Shown one piece after another: positions 37,832-50,916 of a DNA stretch of 64,000 nucleotides. Source of the DNA: Kudoa neothunni (taxonomy: Eukaryota; Cnidaria); NCBI GenBank assembly GCA_964304625.1, contig OZ199840.1, positions 4,960,001 through 5,024,000 on the forward strand, written 5' to 3'. Below the pieces are notes generated by a model. It did no database searches, was not told where the DNA came from, and saw nothing but the letters and a program-made list of their open reading frames with translations. Each line of letters begins with the position of its first letter. Within the stretch, counting starts at the first letter, position 1. Made by a program: the position numbers and the translations under genes.

Positions 37832-40738
37832 AGAATGCACCGGCGACTGGCACTCAACCAGCATCTGGTCCATTAGCTACGCTGAAATACCAAATTGAGT
37901 ATGGCGGTACTACTGGAGCAGATACAGTAAAACATATACTTGGTGGATCAAATTATGGTTCTGGAAAGTGTCGTATATTGAAATCAAACGATGCAGCAAA
38001 CACTTTCGGTTCAGGTTCTGCAGCTGTATTTGAAGAAATTTCACAATGCCCTGGATTTGATAATGCTAATAGTAACAACCATTGCATAATCGATTGCAAT
38101 AACCAAGATAGCAAAGTCACGTACGATAAACTCTCTCCAAGAGTAAAATACATATATGTATATCATGGAACTGAAACCGATGCTGTTAAAGAAGATTCTC
38201 ATAAAAGAGGTGGTAAAGTGTTTGGTTTGGCAACACGTAAGAGAAACAACTATGAATTGATAGATTTATCCGTTGAATTTAGCATTGTTAGTAAATCCTC
38301 AAGTATCGATCTCTATGGAAACCCTAAAATTGAAGATCGTACATAAAACTTGCCCACAAGTCGATTGCCCTGTTTACTACAAAGACGCCAAATTTGCGGA
38401 AGGTTCAAAGGGAAACACGTGTGTGACAAATACCAACGCAAATACTCTAGATTTTAATCTATTGATTCCTCATTATGAGATGAGATGTGAAAAATATCCA
38501 AGTTTCTTTTATTACATGCCAAATGCATATATGAAGAAAAACATTGCTATTTACAAACCTCAATATTATGTAACAAAGAAGACAGGGGACGATAAGCAAG
38601 TTGTTGTTAAATTCACTGATCTAACATTATCGTCAGAGATCTGCGTATTCAATATTAAAGACGCTGAAAGTGTAGCATCTAGTGTTGTGTTTGAATCTAG
38701 GTGTGGAAATACTGCGGAAAAGTGTTACGCACCTTGTAAAAATCTCGAACTTACGGTGACTGAATTAAAAGCTTTCTACCAAATCTTAATTCAAACCAGA
38801 TATCACGACCTTTCTATAACTACTACTGATAATCCAGATGGATTTCTTCAGAAAAAGTTTGGTACTTATTTTACATCATATAGTTTTATATTCAATTTTA
38901 TAGCCATTGCGGAAACTAATGGCGATCTATTGTCCGATTTCAAAAAGGGTGGTGTAAAGCTAAATGCTGCCATATTTAAACCAACGACAGGAGCTTCATC
39001 CTTTACTTGTACTATAAAACATTATCTTGCTGATACAATTAAGCCAACTTCATCTATTGAAACTATTTGCGAGACGAGTACTAGGGCAGCTGGTGCTAAT
39101 ACTTGTAAAACGGATTGCACAAAAGTAGAAATTGAGCAACTATCTCCAGGAAAATCGTACATAATTGAAATTGAATTTGGATTGGCTGAAAATAAAAATA
39201 ATGAACAAATACTTATAAGGACAGGTAATAACTGAAAGTTAAATATCAATAACTAAACATTTTCAAAGATAATGATGATAATAAAGAGTTCCAAACAACT
39301 GACCCTACCAAAACAGAATCAACCGCTACACTAACAGCTATTGGAGGCACAGCTGAAGGCGAAAAGATAAATGAGCCAAATTGTGAGTATTACATAAGTC
39401 CAGCCGGGAAAAATACATTTTACACTGCTAAATGTACTGAAACTAATCCTTGTAGAGGAAGGTGTAGAGATCCAATAACTATTATTGACCTTGAACCAAA
39501 CACTCTTTACGACGTTAGAGTCGTTGCTGATAAGGATTATAAGGAACATATATATACAAATGTTAAAACGAGTATATTTCTCCATACACTAATTTATTTC
39601 ATTCAATCTAGATTTGGCAACGTTGACAATAAATCCAAAATATACGGAGCACGGATTGCGGTTGAATGCACAATTGTCCAAAAAAGTTCCGGAAGCTATT
39701 TGTCATTATACAATCCAAATTAAGAAGGCTGGCAGGTTCGAAGATGCTTACATCTGTACACCACCACAAACACCAGAAGTTGTCCCACAAGTTCCTGAGA
39801 CTCCACCAAGCACACAAACTGATTCCAATCCTATCCCGGGTCAAGAAATAACTAGTACCAACCAACTTTCTATTCTAAAATCAACAGATACTGAATCGGA
39901 AATTGCAGGAACTGAAACTAACATGGAAACTAACACTGATTCAACTGTTGACTCTACCACCACAACTACTACAACTGCGAGCCCAATCAATTCAAACACA
40001 TGTTCCTCATTTCCTTTATGCAGTTCTATTGAATTCAACAACTATGATGCAAACGAAGAATATAAAGTGATTATTACCGCAGTGGGAAAATCTAACTCGA
40101 AAGAAATCACGTTAGCAGCCAGTAAAACTATTATTGTTATTATATAAAAATTTAAAATCATCTTAAATAGCTGCTCCAAAAGGAAACCCTACAGAAAATG
40201 CCAAAACAATATACGTGCAAATTACAAGAGATGGTGAATCATTCACGGTTGAGAATACTCTTCCATCAACTCATAGAGAAAATTCCAAGTGTAAATGGGA
40301 ATTACGTAATTCGAGTGTTAAATCGATGGCGATTATTAAAAAATGCATGAGTCGCTATGATCCTGGATGTAAAAGGTTCCCTCCATGTAAATCATTCACT
40401 ATCCGTGGATTAGTTGATGGCAACAACTATCACTTGACTGTCTACAGTTCTACCGATACAACAGTTTACGGGACGGCTACTATTGAGCAAGGTGAGACAT
40501 TATTTATACGACAATAATTTAAAATGTAAATTTTAGGAGCTAAGAGCAGTTCAAGGTTTTTTAATTAATATTTTTAAAATTATTTAATTTTTTATTTAGT
40601 TCTAAAACCATGGTCATGTATTAATTTATTATTTGCTTATAATTGAATTAATATTATTCTAGAATAATTGTGGTAGTGGTTATTGTTGTTTTGATTTCAG
40701 TTTCTGTTGGATTGGTGGTTTTCAAGAAGAAAAATTAA
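37832..40738 (+). CDS. FN3-like multidomain membrane protein, copy 1
   Basis: Eight exons join in frame: 37832-38236, 38283-38861, 38904-39224, 39269-39571, 39612-40121, 40171-40491, 40537-40555, 40663-40738 (about 843 residues). A first exon, presumably with the signal peptide, must lie upstream; I could not fix it. All junctions from exon 2 to exon 8 are phase 1. About seven domain units of roughly 100 residues repeat a pattern of paired Cys followed by a Leu-x-Pro/Tyr strand (LSPGKSYIIEI, LEPNTLYDVRVVA), which resembles fibronectin type III with added disulfides. Exon 6 has a Thr/Ser/Pro linker of about 70 residues. Exons 8-9 give a 20-residue Val/Ile-rich transmembrane helix and the tail KKKN. 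This predicts a type I surface or ER membrane protein. I do not recognise the family; the FN3 assignment is tentative. Confidence 0.8.
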
Positions 40739-40824
40739 TCATCAACGTGAAGGAATTATTTTCCAATGACATAACTAGAAACATTTAGAGAATTTAGTTA
40801 TCTATGTGATATTTATGAAAATTT

Positions 40825-40850
40825 ATATATATATATATATATTAATCATT
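40825..40850. repeat. TA dinucleotide repeat
   Basis: Pure AT/TA microsatellite in the 3' flank of copy 1. Copies 2 and 3 have only a short remnant at the same place, so it expanded after duplication. Confidence 0.85.
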
Positions 40851-41387
40851 CAAATTTATAATTTCTATAACAAATAAAAAATATTTTCTATCTAAAATTT
40901 ATTAAGGTTATATATATATAACTTGATTGAGGTATAGAATTACTTACATACAAATATAAGATTAGGAGTGTCGATTAATTTTTTTTATAATTATAAAATA
41001 CATGCGCCAAAATATTTTGATGTTACATTTAACTGCTTTTGCAAATTAAACCCAAATAACGGTACTGAAAATAGTGTTAAATAAGAATATCAGACAAATT
41101 AAACAACAAAACATGATTAACATGCTTCCATTGTTTGTTTAAAAGATGAGCAAGATATCTTTTAAAATGGTACCTTGGATTTTCGATACTCTGTAATAAT
41201 TGCAAATTCAAGACTTTAGGAACTGTTATTTGGGTATTAGTATTTATTTCCTTTTTTTTGTTGTAACGTTTGACTATTTAAAAATTCATGCTGAATGGAA
41301 ATATCAATAAATAAATTTATTATAGGATTACTTAATTCTAGAATTTGTTTCTAAAATCTCTCAAAATTATAAGTTTCAACCACAGTC

Positions 41388-41558
41388 GGATCTCGATATA
41401 GTGTGATTAGATACAGCGTAGTTTTAAATTTGGACGTCGATTTTATTAATTTTAGAGTTATTTAAATTCACCTTCAATTTTACGATTACACATAATGAGG
41501 AAAAATTTTAATTTGTTTAAACCTAACGATCCCCTATAACGAGATTCTTTCGTACTGC
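41388..41558. mobile_element. pogo-like MITE in the array spacer
   Basis: The left end, CAGTCGGATCTCGATATAG, and the complement of the right end (CAGTACG ... TCTCGTTATAGGGG) are related inverted repeats of the pogo/Tigger type. A decayed version lies at the corresponding place after copy 2 (about 49815-50010), so the insertion is older than that duplication. It was not seen after copy 3. Confidence 0.6.
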
Positions 41559-42109
41559 GTGACTCCTTGAGGTTAGTGACTGGTTACGGCGAGGTTTCGG
41601 ATGAGCAAAATACAATTCAATATTGACGTAAAATGTGTGACGATAAATATTTTATAATTTTATAAGGAAATAACAAGGAAAAGAGAAAAAAATTAAAATT
41701 AAAACTTTGCAGTATGTTTTTCTGCGTATAAATATATAAAGATAGCAGAAGGAAAATTCAGCCACGCATGCCCATTAGTAGAAATGACATTGTTTATTTG
41801 TGTCGTAATTTAATCATAAAAACATAGAAATAATAACTCAAAAAATTATCTAATCTTATAACTTCCAAGAATATTGTTTTGCAACGATTCGAAGACAATT
41901 TAGTCCATAATATGAATTATAATTGAGACAAATGGTTTTGATTTGATCCAATTTTCGTTGATCTTTTGAGGAAAAATTATGTTGGAAATTTGTCAAATTA
42001 CATTCAATATCATTTTGGACATTACTCATCACGGTTTTTAGTTTATCGAAGAATGTTTATAATTCCGGATGACTGTTCAAATTTACCATAAAAATGCCGA
42101 TTGAATACC

Positions 42110-43210
42110 TTAGAAGAATTAGAGGTAAGCAGTATGTTATTCAAGATCCGATCATAGGCATTCCAATTCTTTGCTTGGTGCATTGTTTCTTCCAAATTTT
42201 TTTACTAAATATTGAAAGAAGGAAACTAAATTAATATCTGTAAATTTCAAGGAATGTTTCAATAATTTTTTATATTCTATTTTGATAAATTTTGTAGGAA
42301 CAAACGCTAATGATGTTAGCGATTTCACAAAAAGATGATTCTCAACATTCTTCCAGTATTTATTTTTCAATCCAAGCTCCTGTATTTTTCTCCAGACGCA
42401 CTGGCCAACGTGAAAATGACAAAAATAAATTTCATTTTCGTTGCTATTTTTAAAGAAATAAAATCTGCTAACTCAAAATCTATGATAATGTACTTCGGAA
42501 AACGCATCACATATTTTTAGAGAAGATCACTGAATACTTTAAAATAGTCATCTTTTTTTGTTTTGGATGAATATACACGAAAGGGTAAACCTTGGAAGAC
42601 ACTTTTCCATTAATTGCATATAACTGTAAAAATTGTTTAGGACAAACCTTAAATGTTCCATCAGCAATAAGCGTCTCTGCGTTCTTTATGTGAGATAAAT
42701 TGCCCTCTGTTGCAAGCGTAACCATCCTATTGTTAGTCTCAACTCCAGTATCAAGAATGCAAACATTTCCGCTTCCAAGAGTACTTACCTGGAGTTCTTC
42801 AAGATTTCTTGTGGTTTCAATTATTATTTAATTTATTTTTCTTATAATCCGGATATTTTTATATACGTAGTTTTTATTTAAAATCGGGAGCTCGCACAAT
42901 TTAGTTGTACTAGTTGCGACAGAATATATTTGAAGCATTGAGTATGCAGTGTTTTCAGTTAACTCTTTTATTTTTCATTATCACTTTGAACATGCTTATG
43001 GTTGTCTGTCGATATAACATTTTCAATTTTATCCAGAGGAGTTGTTTTAAGTTTTGTGGAGGAAAACCTATTTTTGCATCTCCAAGATTGGTATTCTTTT
43101 GTAGAGTGGTGTTTTAAATAAAAATAATTCTTATAAAATACCATTTCTGTATTTTGCTGTGTTAAAAGTAATTTAAAATTGAAATCGATAACGTCACCAC
43201 CTGCCATTCA
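42110..43210 (-). mobile_element. MULE (Mutator-like) transposase relic with FLYWCH finger
   Basis: Three pieces are readable from right to left. The 43207-42968 piece shows a FLYWCH-type pattern (YLKHHSTKEYQSWRCKNR ... NHKH) with some Cys replaced. The 42725-42507 piece has ETLIADGTFKVCPKQFLQLY and INGKVSSKVYPFVY, the hallmark of MULE transposases found next to FLYWCH fingers. The piece from about 42440 to 42152 has CHFHVGQCVWRKIQELGLK and later FFQYLVKKFGR, the MULE C-terminal region. Stops and frame changes separate them, most densely between the finger and the catalytic domain. Terminal repeats were not located. A domesticated host gene is unlikely given the breaks. Confidence 0.75.
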
Positions 43211-45009
43211 AAAATATAGCCTTTTACATGCGTGTCCGAGTTTTCCCCTTGTCAAGGTCTCTCGTCGTTTAATGCTAAATTTGAAAATGGATCTAAATTA
43301 GATAATTGCAATTAATAGCAACTAAAAAAAGGTTTTTGCAGAGAAAATTTGAATGATTTGATGCTTAAATGGATGATTGGACATTCAAGGCAAGACATTT
43401 ATGTAAATCAGTTTTATATTAACTAATTATGGAAGTAGTCGAATTTACGTCGGGTGAATGTGATTTCGATAATTTATATATAAGTATAGGTTGGGTTTGT
43501 GGTATTAAGAAAATTTTATTGACTCCGATAAAAAAGGATCCACGAAAACGCTAACAGCTTTGATATTTGAAATGTTTAAAAATCCACACTGTTTCAAAGG
43601 AATAAATAAACATCCAGTTGACTATCAAATTCAAAATAACTCATGGGCAATTAAAGGGGGTTTCAGAAATTAATGAAACGATTAGAACTTAAAATATAAT
43701 TAACGGTGGTGTTTCCTCACAGAATCCAGTTTCCAGTAATAACTTAGATTCCTATATGGGGATAGAGCGTAATATGTTCTATATCGAAAAAAATGATGTT
43801 CATGTATTAAACATCTAAAAAAATTTATTTTATTTTTAGGAAGAGATACACCATGAACATCAAATCATAAGAGTATAGTTTCCAATATTTGAATTATTCG
43901 TAATAGAGAACAAGTCACAAATGACTGGTCATTGTGTGCAAACGAAGTGTGTTTGAAGATAAAATATTAAATTTATTTATCATTATTTTACTCAAAAATA
44001 ATCGTAATTGCGAAAAAGTTTTTACTTTATGTTGTAATACGGTAAAATCAATAATATTTATTTAACGATTTTTCCACATAAAATATCGGTAACAAATAAT
44101 TTTGAGATGCATAATTAATATGCATTGACCCATTTAAATTACTACAACAAAGGAAGTTTTATAACGGAAGAAAGAAGTTTTTGTCGTAATTATCAAGACT
44201 CTCACTGTTCTAATTTAATAAAAATAAAAACTATTTATTTTAAACAAAAAAAATTAGGATATGAGTTTCCAAATAAATTTTGAACAGAATTCTTGTATCA
44301 TGAAGAGTTGGCAAAATGATTTTAGCGTATGTTAAGCAGAAAATACAATCATACCATGTTATTTAATTTTTCATACAATATAATAAAGTAAGCACGTCTT
44401 TTTTCTGTATGTTGAATTATTTTAATCTATTATTTTTCAATAATCTTTATGATTGAATAAAATTATTTATTATAAATGTTTTTTAAATACAGATATTTTA
44501 AATATTAAATGAAAATAGATATATTTTTCTACAAAAATTGAGTATAAGATTGATTAAAAATGATAAAATACATTACAACAGTTAATCAGAGTTAAACGTA
44601 TAATTGGATATATCACTCATAATGAGAATTATTAAAATTTATAAATAATCAATTATCAATTTATCCTGTAAAACTAAGGTAACGAATGTACTAGATTTAA
44701 CCAATAAAAGTTTATAAAATACTTGATAATCTACCTACTATTGATAATATAATTTTCGTTCTCATTTTAACTATGGAACTACTTATAGACAAATAATATC
44801 AATTTAATCAAATTTTAGAAATGTGTAGTATTACAGAGTTTTTAACTGTTTATAATAATAAATCCCATCATCTATAAAAACCCTGATAAAAGTATTTCTA
44901 ATATGAAATAATATGATCATATTTTAATTTTTAAGATAAATTTGTTAGTTAATTAATAAATTTACATATTACATACGTATGCATATCTAAAAATAGAATT
45001 GCTCGTTTA
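43211..45009. other. Array spacer, no recognised gene
   Basis: AT-rich spacer between the MULE relic and a solo pogo-like end; no frame or repeat stands out. Confidence 0.35.
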
Positions 45010-45066
45010 TATAGCGTAGTTTTGCGGGACCGGCGAAACACCACGCTATATCCAGGTCCGATTGTA
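45010..45066. mobile_element. Solo pogo-like terminal repeat
   Basis: The complement reads CAATCGGACCTGGATATAGC, close to the end of the 41.4 kb MITE. It is GC-rich against its surroundings. I found no partner end, so it is a fragment or one end of an eroded longer element. Confidence 0.45.
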
Positions 45067-45354
45067 TATGTAATTCGCATGAAAAATGTCCCTTAGTTTT
45101 AATATTTATGAAAAATCAAACAGAGACTACTTACAATAAAGTTTTAACTATTGTTACAGGAAATAATGTAGTTTTTCCGGAATATGTAATGATTGATTTG
45201 GGAATCCAATCCACTTATGCGTTTAAAAACATCAAGAAAAAACCTACATAAGATTTTACTTACTTCACTTTGACAAATATATTTGGAGACGAATTTTAAT
45301 AGAAGGATTTTCAGAAGTATTTTCTAATAATATTGGCCTTTATATGTATATGAA

Positions 45355-46085
45355 ATTAGCGCAAAAGCCCCGCTTCGCATGGGCTTCCTGGCCTGGCCAC
45401 GCGGACTCAAGCCTTGAGTAGGGCAAGGCTATTTGAAGTTCAAAGTAAATTCAGAGTATTTAGATAAATAGTACAAAGATTACCCAATATTAACTGATGG
45501 TTTATTTAACTCATTGGGTGCATGAACCTTATTTAATATTTTTAAAAGCTAATAAACACTACTGAGCGTTTGAATTTCCTATTTTAAACTCCTAAAATAT
45601 CGATTTTCTCTTTGTTGTTTGCAGTAATCTCTAAATCATACAATATGAATCCGACTAATCTTGTTAAACATCAACAAATAAATTTCATATTAATGCTTGG
45701 ATACATAACCTAATATTACCTTCCTTATTTGAACTAATTCATTTACTAAATCACTTTTCAATAATTTTAAAATAAAATAAACACTATTAGATATTTAAAA
45801 TTAACTTTTAAAACTTTAACGAAATGATCTATATGTTTGCATATATCCTAAAATCATACCACTCATACCACGTGAAAATGTTTTTAGTCATTTTTCAGGA
45901 TGCAAACCTTTTATAATTTTTTACGTATTTTTCTGTGCTAAAATAAAATTTTATCCTCCCATACATGTGCTCAAATAGAGCGATATATCTCTCTATAATG
46001 AATGAAAAATTCGTACACACTGACACACACGGATTACCGGTTTGCTTTATTATATAGTAGATTACGGAAATTACAACTTTTGGAC
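45355..46085 (-). repeat. Interspersed repeat family R1, copy 2
   Basis: Reverse complement of 7405-8366, about 730 bases. It carries the GC-rich end at 45358-45435 and the GACACACACGG end at about 46025. It lacks the TTAA-type insertion found in copy 1 and shows the uninterrupted target site near 45690. Confidence 0.75.
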
Positions 46086-46727
46086 GAAAAGCCGTTTTTA
46101 TAGTTCATTAAGGTACAAATATAAGTGTTGATTAATTTCATTATTTCTATTTGTAAATATCATTATATTATGATTAATGTCTAATTGAGTGAACTAGAGA
46201 AAATAAAGATTAATACGATAAAATACCATACGAAATAAAAACAACAAAATAGTGAAATTCTTGACATTATTCCGAAATTAAATTTGATAAGATTAATTAA
46301 AATAAAAAATGTTTGCTACTGTAAATAACACATCATACATTACCGGATAAATTTAGAGGTTTCATAGTTACCATAATGACAATTAAATCCTTTCTTGAGG
46401 TTTCTATATTTTGGTTCCAGCAATTTCCAAATTTTCGAATTAACAATTAAGTTTTAGCCTTTTATCTAAATAAAGATAAACTAATCAAAAATTTACGATC
46501 TATTAAGAATTGAGGTATTAGATCAATTGTCTTCTAAATAATCTGTATCCGATGAAAGTATCGGAAATAACATTGCATCCATATATTCAATTCTATTTGT
46601 TTTTACTCATTATTATTACATATGGTTATGATTAGATCTTTGTGTCAACACTTTTGTACATAAATTTATTTCATTACAGTTTATTAATATTTATTAGTCA
46701 TACAAATTACACTATTTTGTTTGATAG

Positions 46728-49637
46728 AGAATGCACCAGCGGCTGTGACTCCATCTGCATCTGGTCCATTAGCTACGCTGAAATACCAAAATGAGTATGA
46801 CGGTACTACTGGGGCAGATACAGTAAAATATATACTTGGTGGATCAAATTATGGTTCTGGAAAGTGTCGTATATTGAGATCAAATGAAGCAACAACCTTA
46901 CTCAATGGAAGTACAGCAGCTGTATTTGAAGAAATTCCACAATGCCCTGGATATGATACTGCAGAGAATGATGGAAAATGTATAATTGACTGTATTAAAA
47001 ATGATAGTAAAGTTTCATACAACAAACTCTCTCCAAGAACAAAATACATATATGTATATTCTGGAACTGGCACCAGTGCTGTTAAAAACGATGAACATAA
47101 AAAAGGTGGAAAAGTGTTTGGTTTGGCAATACGTAAGAAAAATAGTAATGAATTGATAAATTGATCTATTGTATTTAGCGTTGCTGGTGAATCCTCAAGT
47201 AAAGAACTCTATCGACTCCCAAAAATTGAAGATCGGATATAAAACATGCACACCAGTTGCTTGCCCTGTATACTACAAAGACGCCGAGTTCTCAGTCGGT
47301 ACCAAAGGAAGTTCATGTGAAGATAATGACAAAGCAAATACCGTAGATTTTGATAAATTAGTCCCTCATTATGAGATGAGATGTGAAAAATATCCAAGTT
47401 TCTTTTATTATATGCCAAATGCATATATGAAGGAAAACATCGCAATTTACAAACCTCAATATTACGTAACAAAGAAGACAGGGGCCGATAAGCAAGTTGT
47501 TGTTAAATTCACTGATTTAGCACTATCGTCTGAAATTTGCGTTTTCAGCATTAAAGACGCTGAAAGTACAACAGCTAACTCCCTGTATGAATCGAAATGT
47601 GGAAATACTGCGGAAAAGTGTTACGCACCTTGTAAAAATCTCGAACTTACGGTGACCGAAGCGAAAGATTTATACCAAGTCTTAATTCAAACCAGACATC
47701 ACCGCCTTTCTATAACTACTACTGATAATCCAGATGGATTTCTTCAGAAAAAGTTTGGTACTTATTCTACATAATATAGTTGTATATTCAATGTTATAGC
47801 CATTACGGGTCCTGAAGACAATTTATTGTCCGATTTCAAAAAGGATGGTGTCAAATTAGATGTTGCCCTATTTATATCAACATCAGGGGCTTCAACAAAT
47901 ACCTGCACGATAAAACATTATCACGCTGATACAATTAAGCCAACTTCGTCTTCTCCAACGAACTGCAAGAATAATAATGAGGAAGGTGGAGCTGTAGCTT
48001 GTACGACAGATTGCACGAAAGTAGAAATTGCACAACTATCTCCAGGAAAATCGTACATAATTGAAATTGAATATGGACCATCAGGTTCAACTAAATTTAT
48101 AGAACAAATCCTTATAAGGACGGGTAATAACTAAATATTAAATATCAATGACTAAAATTTTCAAAAGAGAAAAATGATGGAAAAAATTTCCAAGAAACTG
48201 CTCCTACTCAAACAGAATCAACAACTACACTAACAGCTATAGGCGGCGAAAAAGAAGGCAATCCGAAAAATGAGCCAAATTGTGAGTATTCCATTAGTCT
48301 AACCGGGAAAAATACATATTACACCGCTAAATGTACTGAAACTAATCCTTGCAGAGGGAGGTGTAGAAATCCAATAACTATTATTGATCTTGAACCAAAC
48401 ACTCTTTACGACGTTAGAGTCGTTGCTGATAAGGATTATAAGGAACATATATACACAAATATTAAAACGAGTATATTTCTCTTTACACTAATTTATTTAA
48501 TTCGATCTAGATTTGGCAACATTGAAAATAAATCCAAAATATACGGAGCACGGATTGCGGTTGAATGCACAATTGTCCAAGAAAGTTCCAGAAGCTATTT
48601 GTCATTATACAATCCAAATTAAGAAGGCTGACAGTTTCGAAGATGCTTACATCTGTACACCACCACAAACACCAGAAGTTGTCCCACAAGTTCCTGAGAC
48701 TCCACCAACCACACAAACTGATTCCAATTCCAACCCGGAACAAGAAATACCTGGTACCAGCCAACTTTCTATTCTAAAATCAACAGGTACTGAATCGGAA
48801 ATTGCAAGAGATGAAACTAACATGGAAACTAACACTGATTCAACTGTTGACTCTACCACCACAACTACTACAATTGCGAGCCCAATCAATTCAAACACAT
48901 GTTCCTCATTTCCTTTATGCAGTTCTATTGAATTCAACAATTATGATGCAAACGAAGAATATAAAGTGATTATTACCGCAGTGGGAAAATCTAACTCGAA
49001 AGAAATCACGTTAGCAGCCAGTAAAACTATTATTGTTATTATATAAAAATTTAAAATCATTTTAAATAGCTGCTCCAAAAGGAAACCCTACAGAAAATGC
49101 CAAAACAATATACGTGCAAATTACAAGAGATGGTGAATCATTCACGGTTGAGAATACTCTTCCATCAACTCTTAGAGAAAATTCCAAGTGTAAATGGGAA
49201 TTACGTAATTCGAGTGTTAAATCGATGGCGATTATTAAAAAATGCATGAGTCGCTATGATCCTGGATGTAAAAGGTTCCCCCCATGTAAATCATTCACTA
49301 TCCGTGGATTAGTTGATGGTAACAACTATCACTTGACTGTCTACAGTTCTACCGATACAACAGTTTACGGGACGGCTACTATTGAGCAAGGTGAGACATT
49401 ATTTATACGACAATAATTTAAAATGTAAATTTTAGGAGCTAAGAGCAGTTCAAGGTTTTTTAATTAATATTTTTAAAATAAATAAATGTTTTATTTAGTT
49501 CTAAAACCATGGTCATGTATTAATTTATTATTTTCTTATAGTTGAATTGATATTATTTTAGAATAATTGTGGTAGTGGTTATTGTTGTTTTGATTTCAGT
49601 TTCTGTTGGATTAGTGGTTTTCAAGAAGAAAAATTAA
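46728..49637 (+). CDS. FN3-like multidomain membrane protein, copy 2
   Basis: Same structure as copy 1: 46728-47132, 47179-47757, 47800-48123, 48168-48470, 48511-49020, 49070-49390, 49436-49454, 49562-49637, all open and joined in the same phases. It is the most diverged of the three in the middle domains (for example KNNNEEGGAVACTTDC in exon 4) but nearly identical in exons 6-9, with the same transmembrane segment and KKKN tail. The intron after exon 3 has an in-frame stop here, which confirms it as an intron; in copies 1 and 3 the same intron is open. Upstream, a short frame starting ATGAAAGTATCG at about 46550 could encode a signal-like peptide, but its splice donor is not convincing. Confidence 0.8.
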
Positions 49638-50091
49638 TCTTCAACGTTCAGGAATTATTTTCTAATGACCTAACTAGAAACATTTAGAGAATTTAGTTAC
49701 CTATGTGATATTTCTGAAAATTTTTTTTGGTATATATTAATCATTCAAATTTATAATTTCTATAGCAAAACAATTTTTGTTATCTAAAATCTCTTAAAAT
49801 TATAGATTTCAGCCACAATGGGACTGGATACAATGTGAATAGATTTAGCGTGATTTTAAATTTTGACGCCGATTTTATTAAAGTTAGAATCGTTTACGTT
49901 TTTACTCAATTTTATTCTATTATAAGAAAAAACATATAAACTAAAAATTTTGGAAATTTTTTCAAACCTAATAACGTTCCCCTATAATGAGGTTCCTTCG
50001 TGTATCGCGGCTTCTTGAGTTTGGTGACTGTTTATCCTAAGGTTTCGGATTACGAAATAACAGTTCAGTACAGACAATGCAATTTCGTGTA
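49638..50091. other. 3' flank of copy 2 with decayed MITE
   Basis: Contains the eroded relative of the 41.4 kb pogo-like MITE at about 49815-50010. No gene. Confidence 0.4.
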
Positions 50092-50160
50092 TTCTTTCGT
50101 TCTCGTGTTTTCATGAATTAAATACCATGCCTAAATTTTGGCACGAAACACGAACGAAAT
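50092..50160. repeat. Inverted-repeat (foldback) sequence
   Basis: TTTCGTTCTCGTGTTTTCATG faces GGCACGAAACACGAACGAAA across about 25 bases. The arms pair imperfectly. It is either a decayed foldback element or a remnant of two element ends. Confidence 0.5.
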
Positions 50161-50916
50161 TTATTTGGCTGATGTGGACCTTAGACACTTCTAATATTTT
50201 GTTAATCCCAATAAAGTAAGTCCTAGACATTGTGTGACTTGATACAACATAATTAATGATTTTTTCATTGTTTTCTAACATAAAAAGTTCAACAAATTCT
50301 GTTAATTAGCCTTTAACAAGCCGCAAAATGCTATATTTAATTTTTGGTTTAATCAAATTCAAAATTATAGAAATCGATGGCCTCGCTATCGCGTGGCTTT
50401 TTTGATAAAATTATCCGATTAGTTCTATATGTTTCTTATCAAAAAAATAATGTTAGGAATATCTCAGAGATGCATAGGAGAAAAAAATCCGAATTATCCA
50501 ATAATTCGAATAGATTAGAGCAATATCGGGTGTCAATATGGCGATAATGAAGCATGTTAGCCTACCAAGTATTGACTAGATTTTAGTTTTGGAGAAATAA
50601 GAATAGATCATTCCCCTCTCTCTGAATGATATTATCAAAAAAAGCTACTTGATGTGTACAAGCATTTCGATTGATTGAATACTAATTTCTCATGGAAAAT
50701 ACATCCAGATTGAGAGCGTGAGTTGTATAATTGGATTGTTAGCTTACGAACAAAAAAGAAGTGTCAAAATTTAAAATTAAAGAAAATCAATTCCTGAGCA
50801 AACATGATTAAAATGAAAAAAATTTCCTTTTAGTATTATGTGGTTTTGTTAATTCAAAAGCGGTTGAGTTTAAATAACAAACTCAATGAACATGCAGCTG
50901 GCGCTGATATTGTCAG
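50161..50916. other. Array spacer
   Basis: AT-rich spacer with no recognised gene, up to the TTAA end of piggyBac B. Confidence 0.35.

Noticed and set aside
38273-39235. A separate gene starting at 38273 in array copy 1
   Set aside because: The frame overlaps the previous one only because a 46-base intron joins them; copies 2 and 3 show the same GTAAG...TTTAG boundaries.
39022-39865. Long minus-strand open frames opposite exons of array copy 1 (and the same in copies 2 and 3)
   Set aside because: They are antisense shadows of conserved coding exons, with no splice logic or protein similarity of their own.
40825-40930. AT-repeat region as a regulatory or origin element
   Set aside because: A simple microsatellite that is missing from the other array copies.
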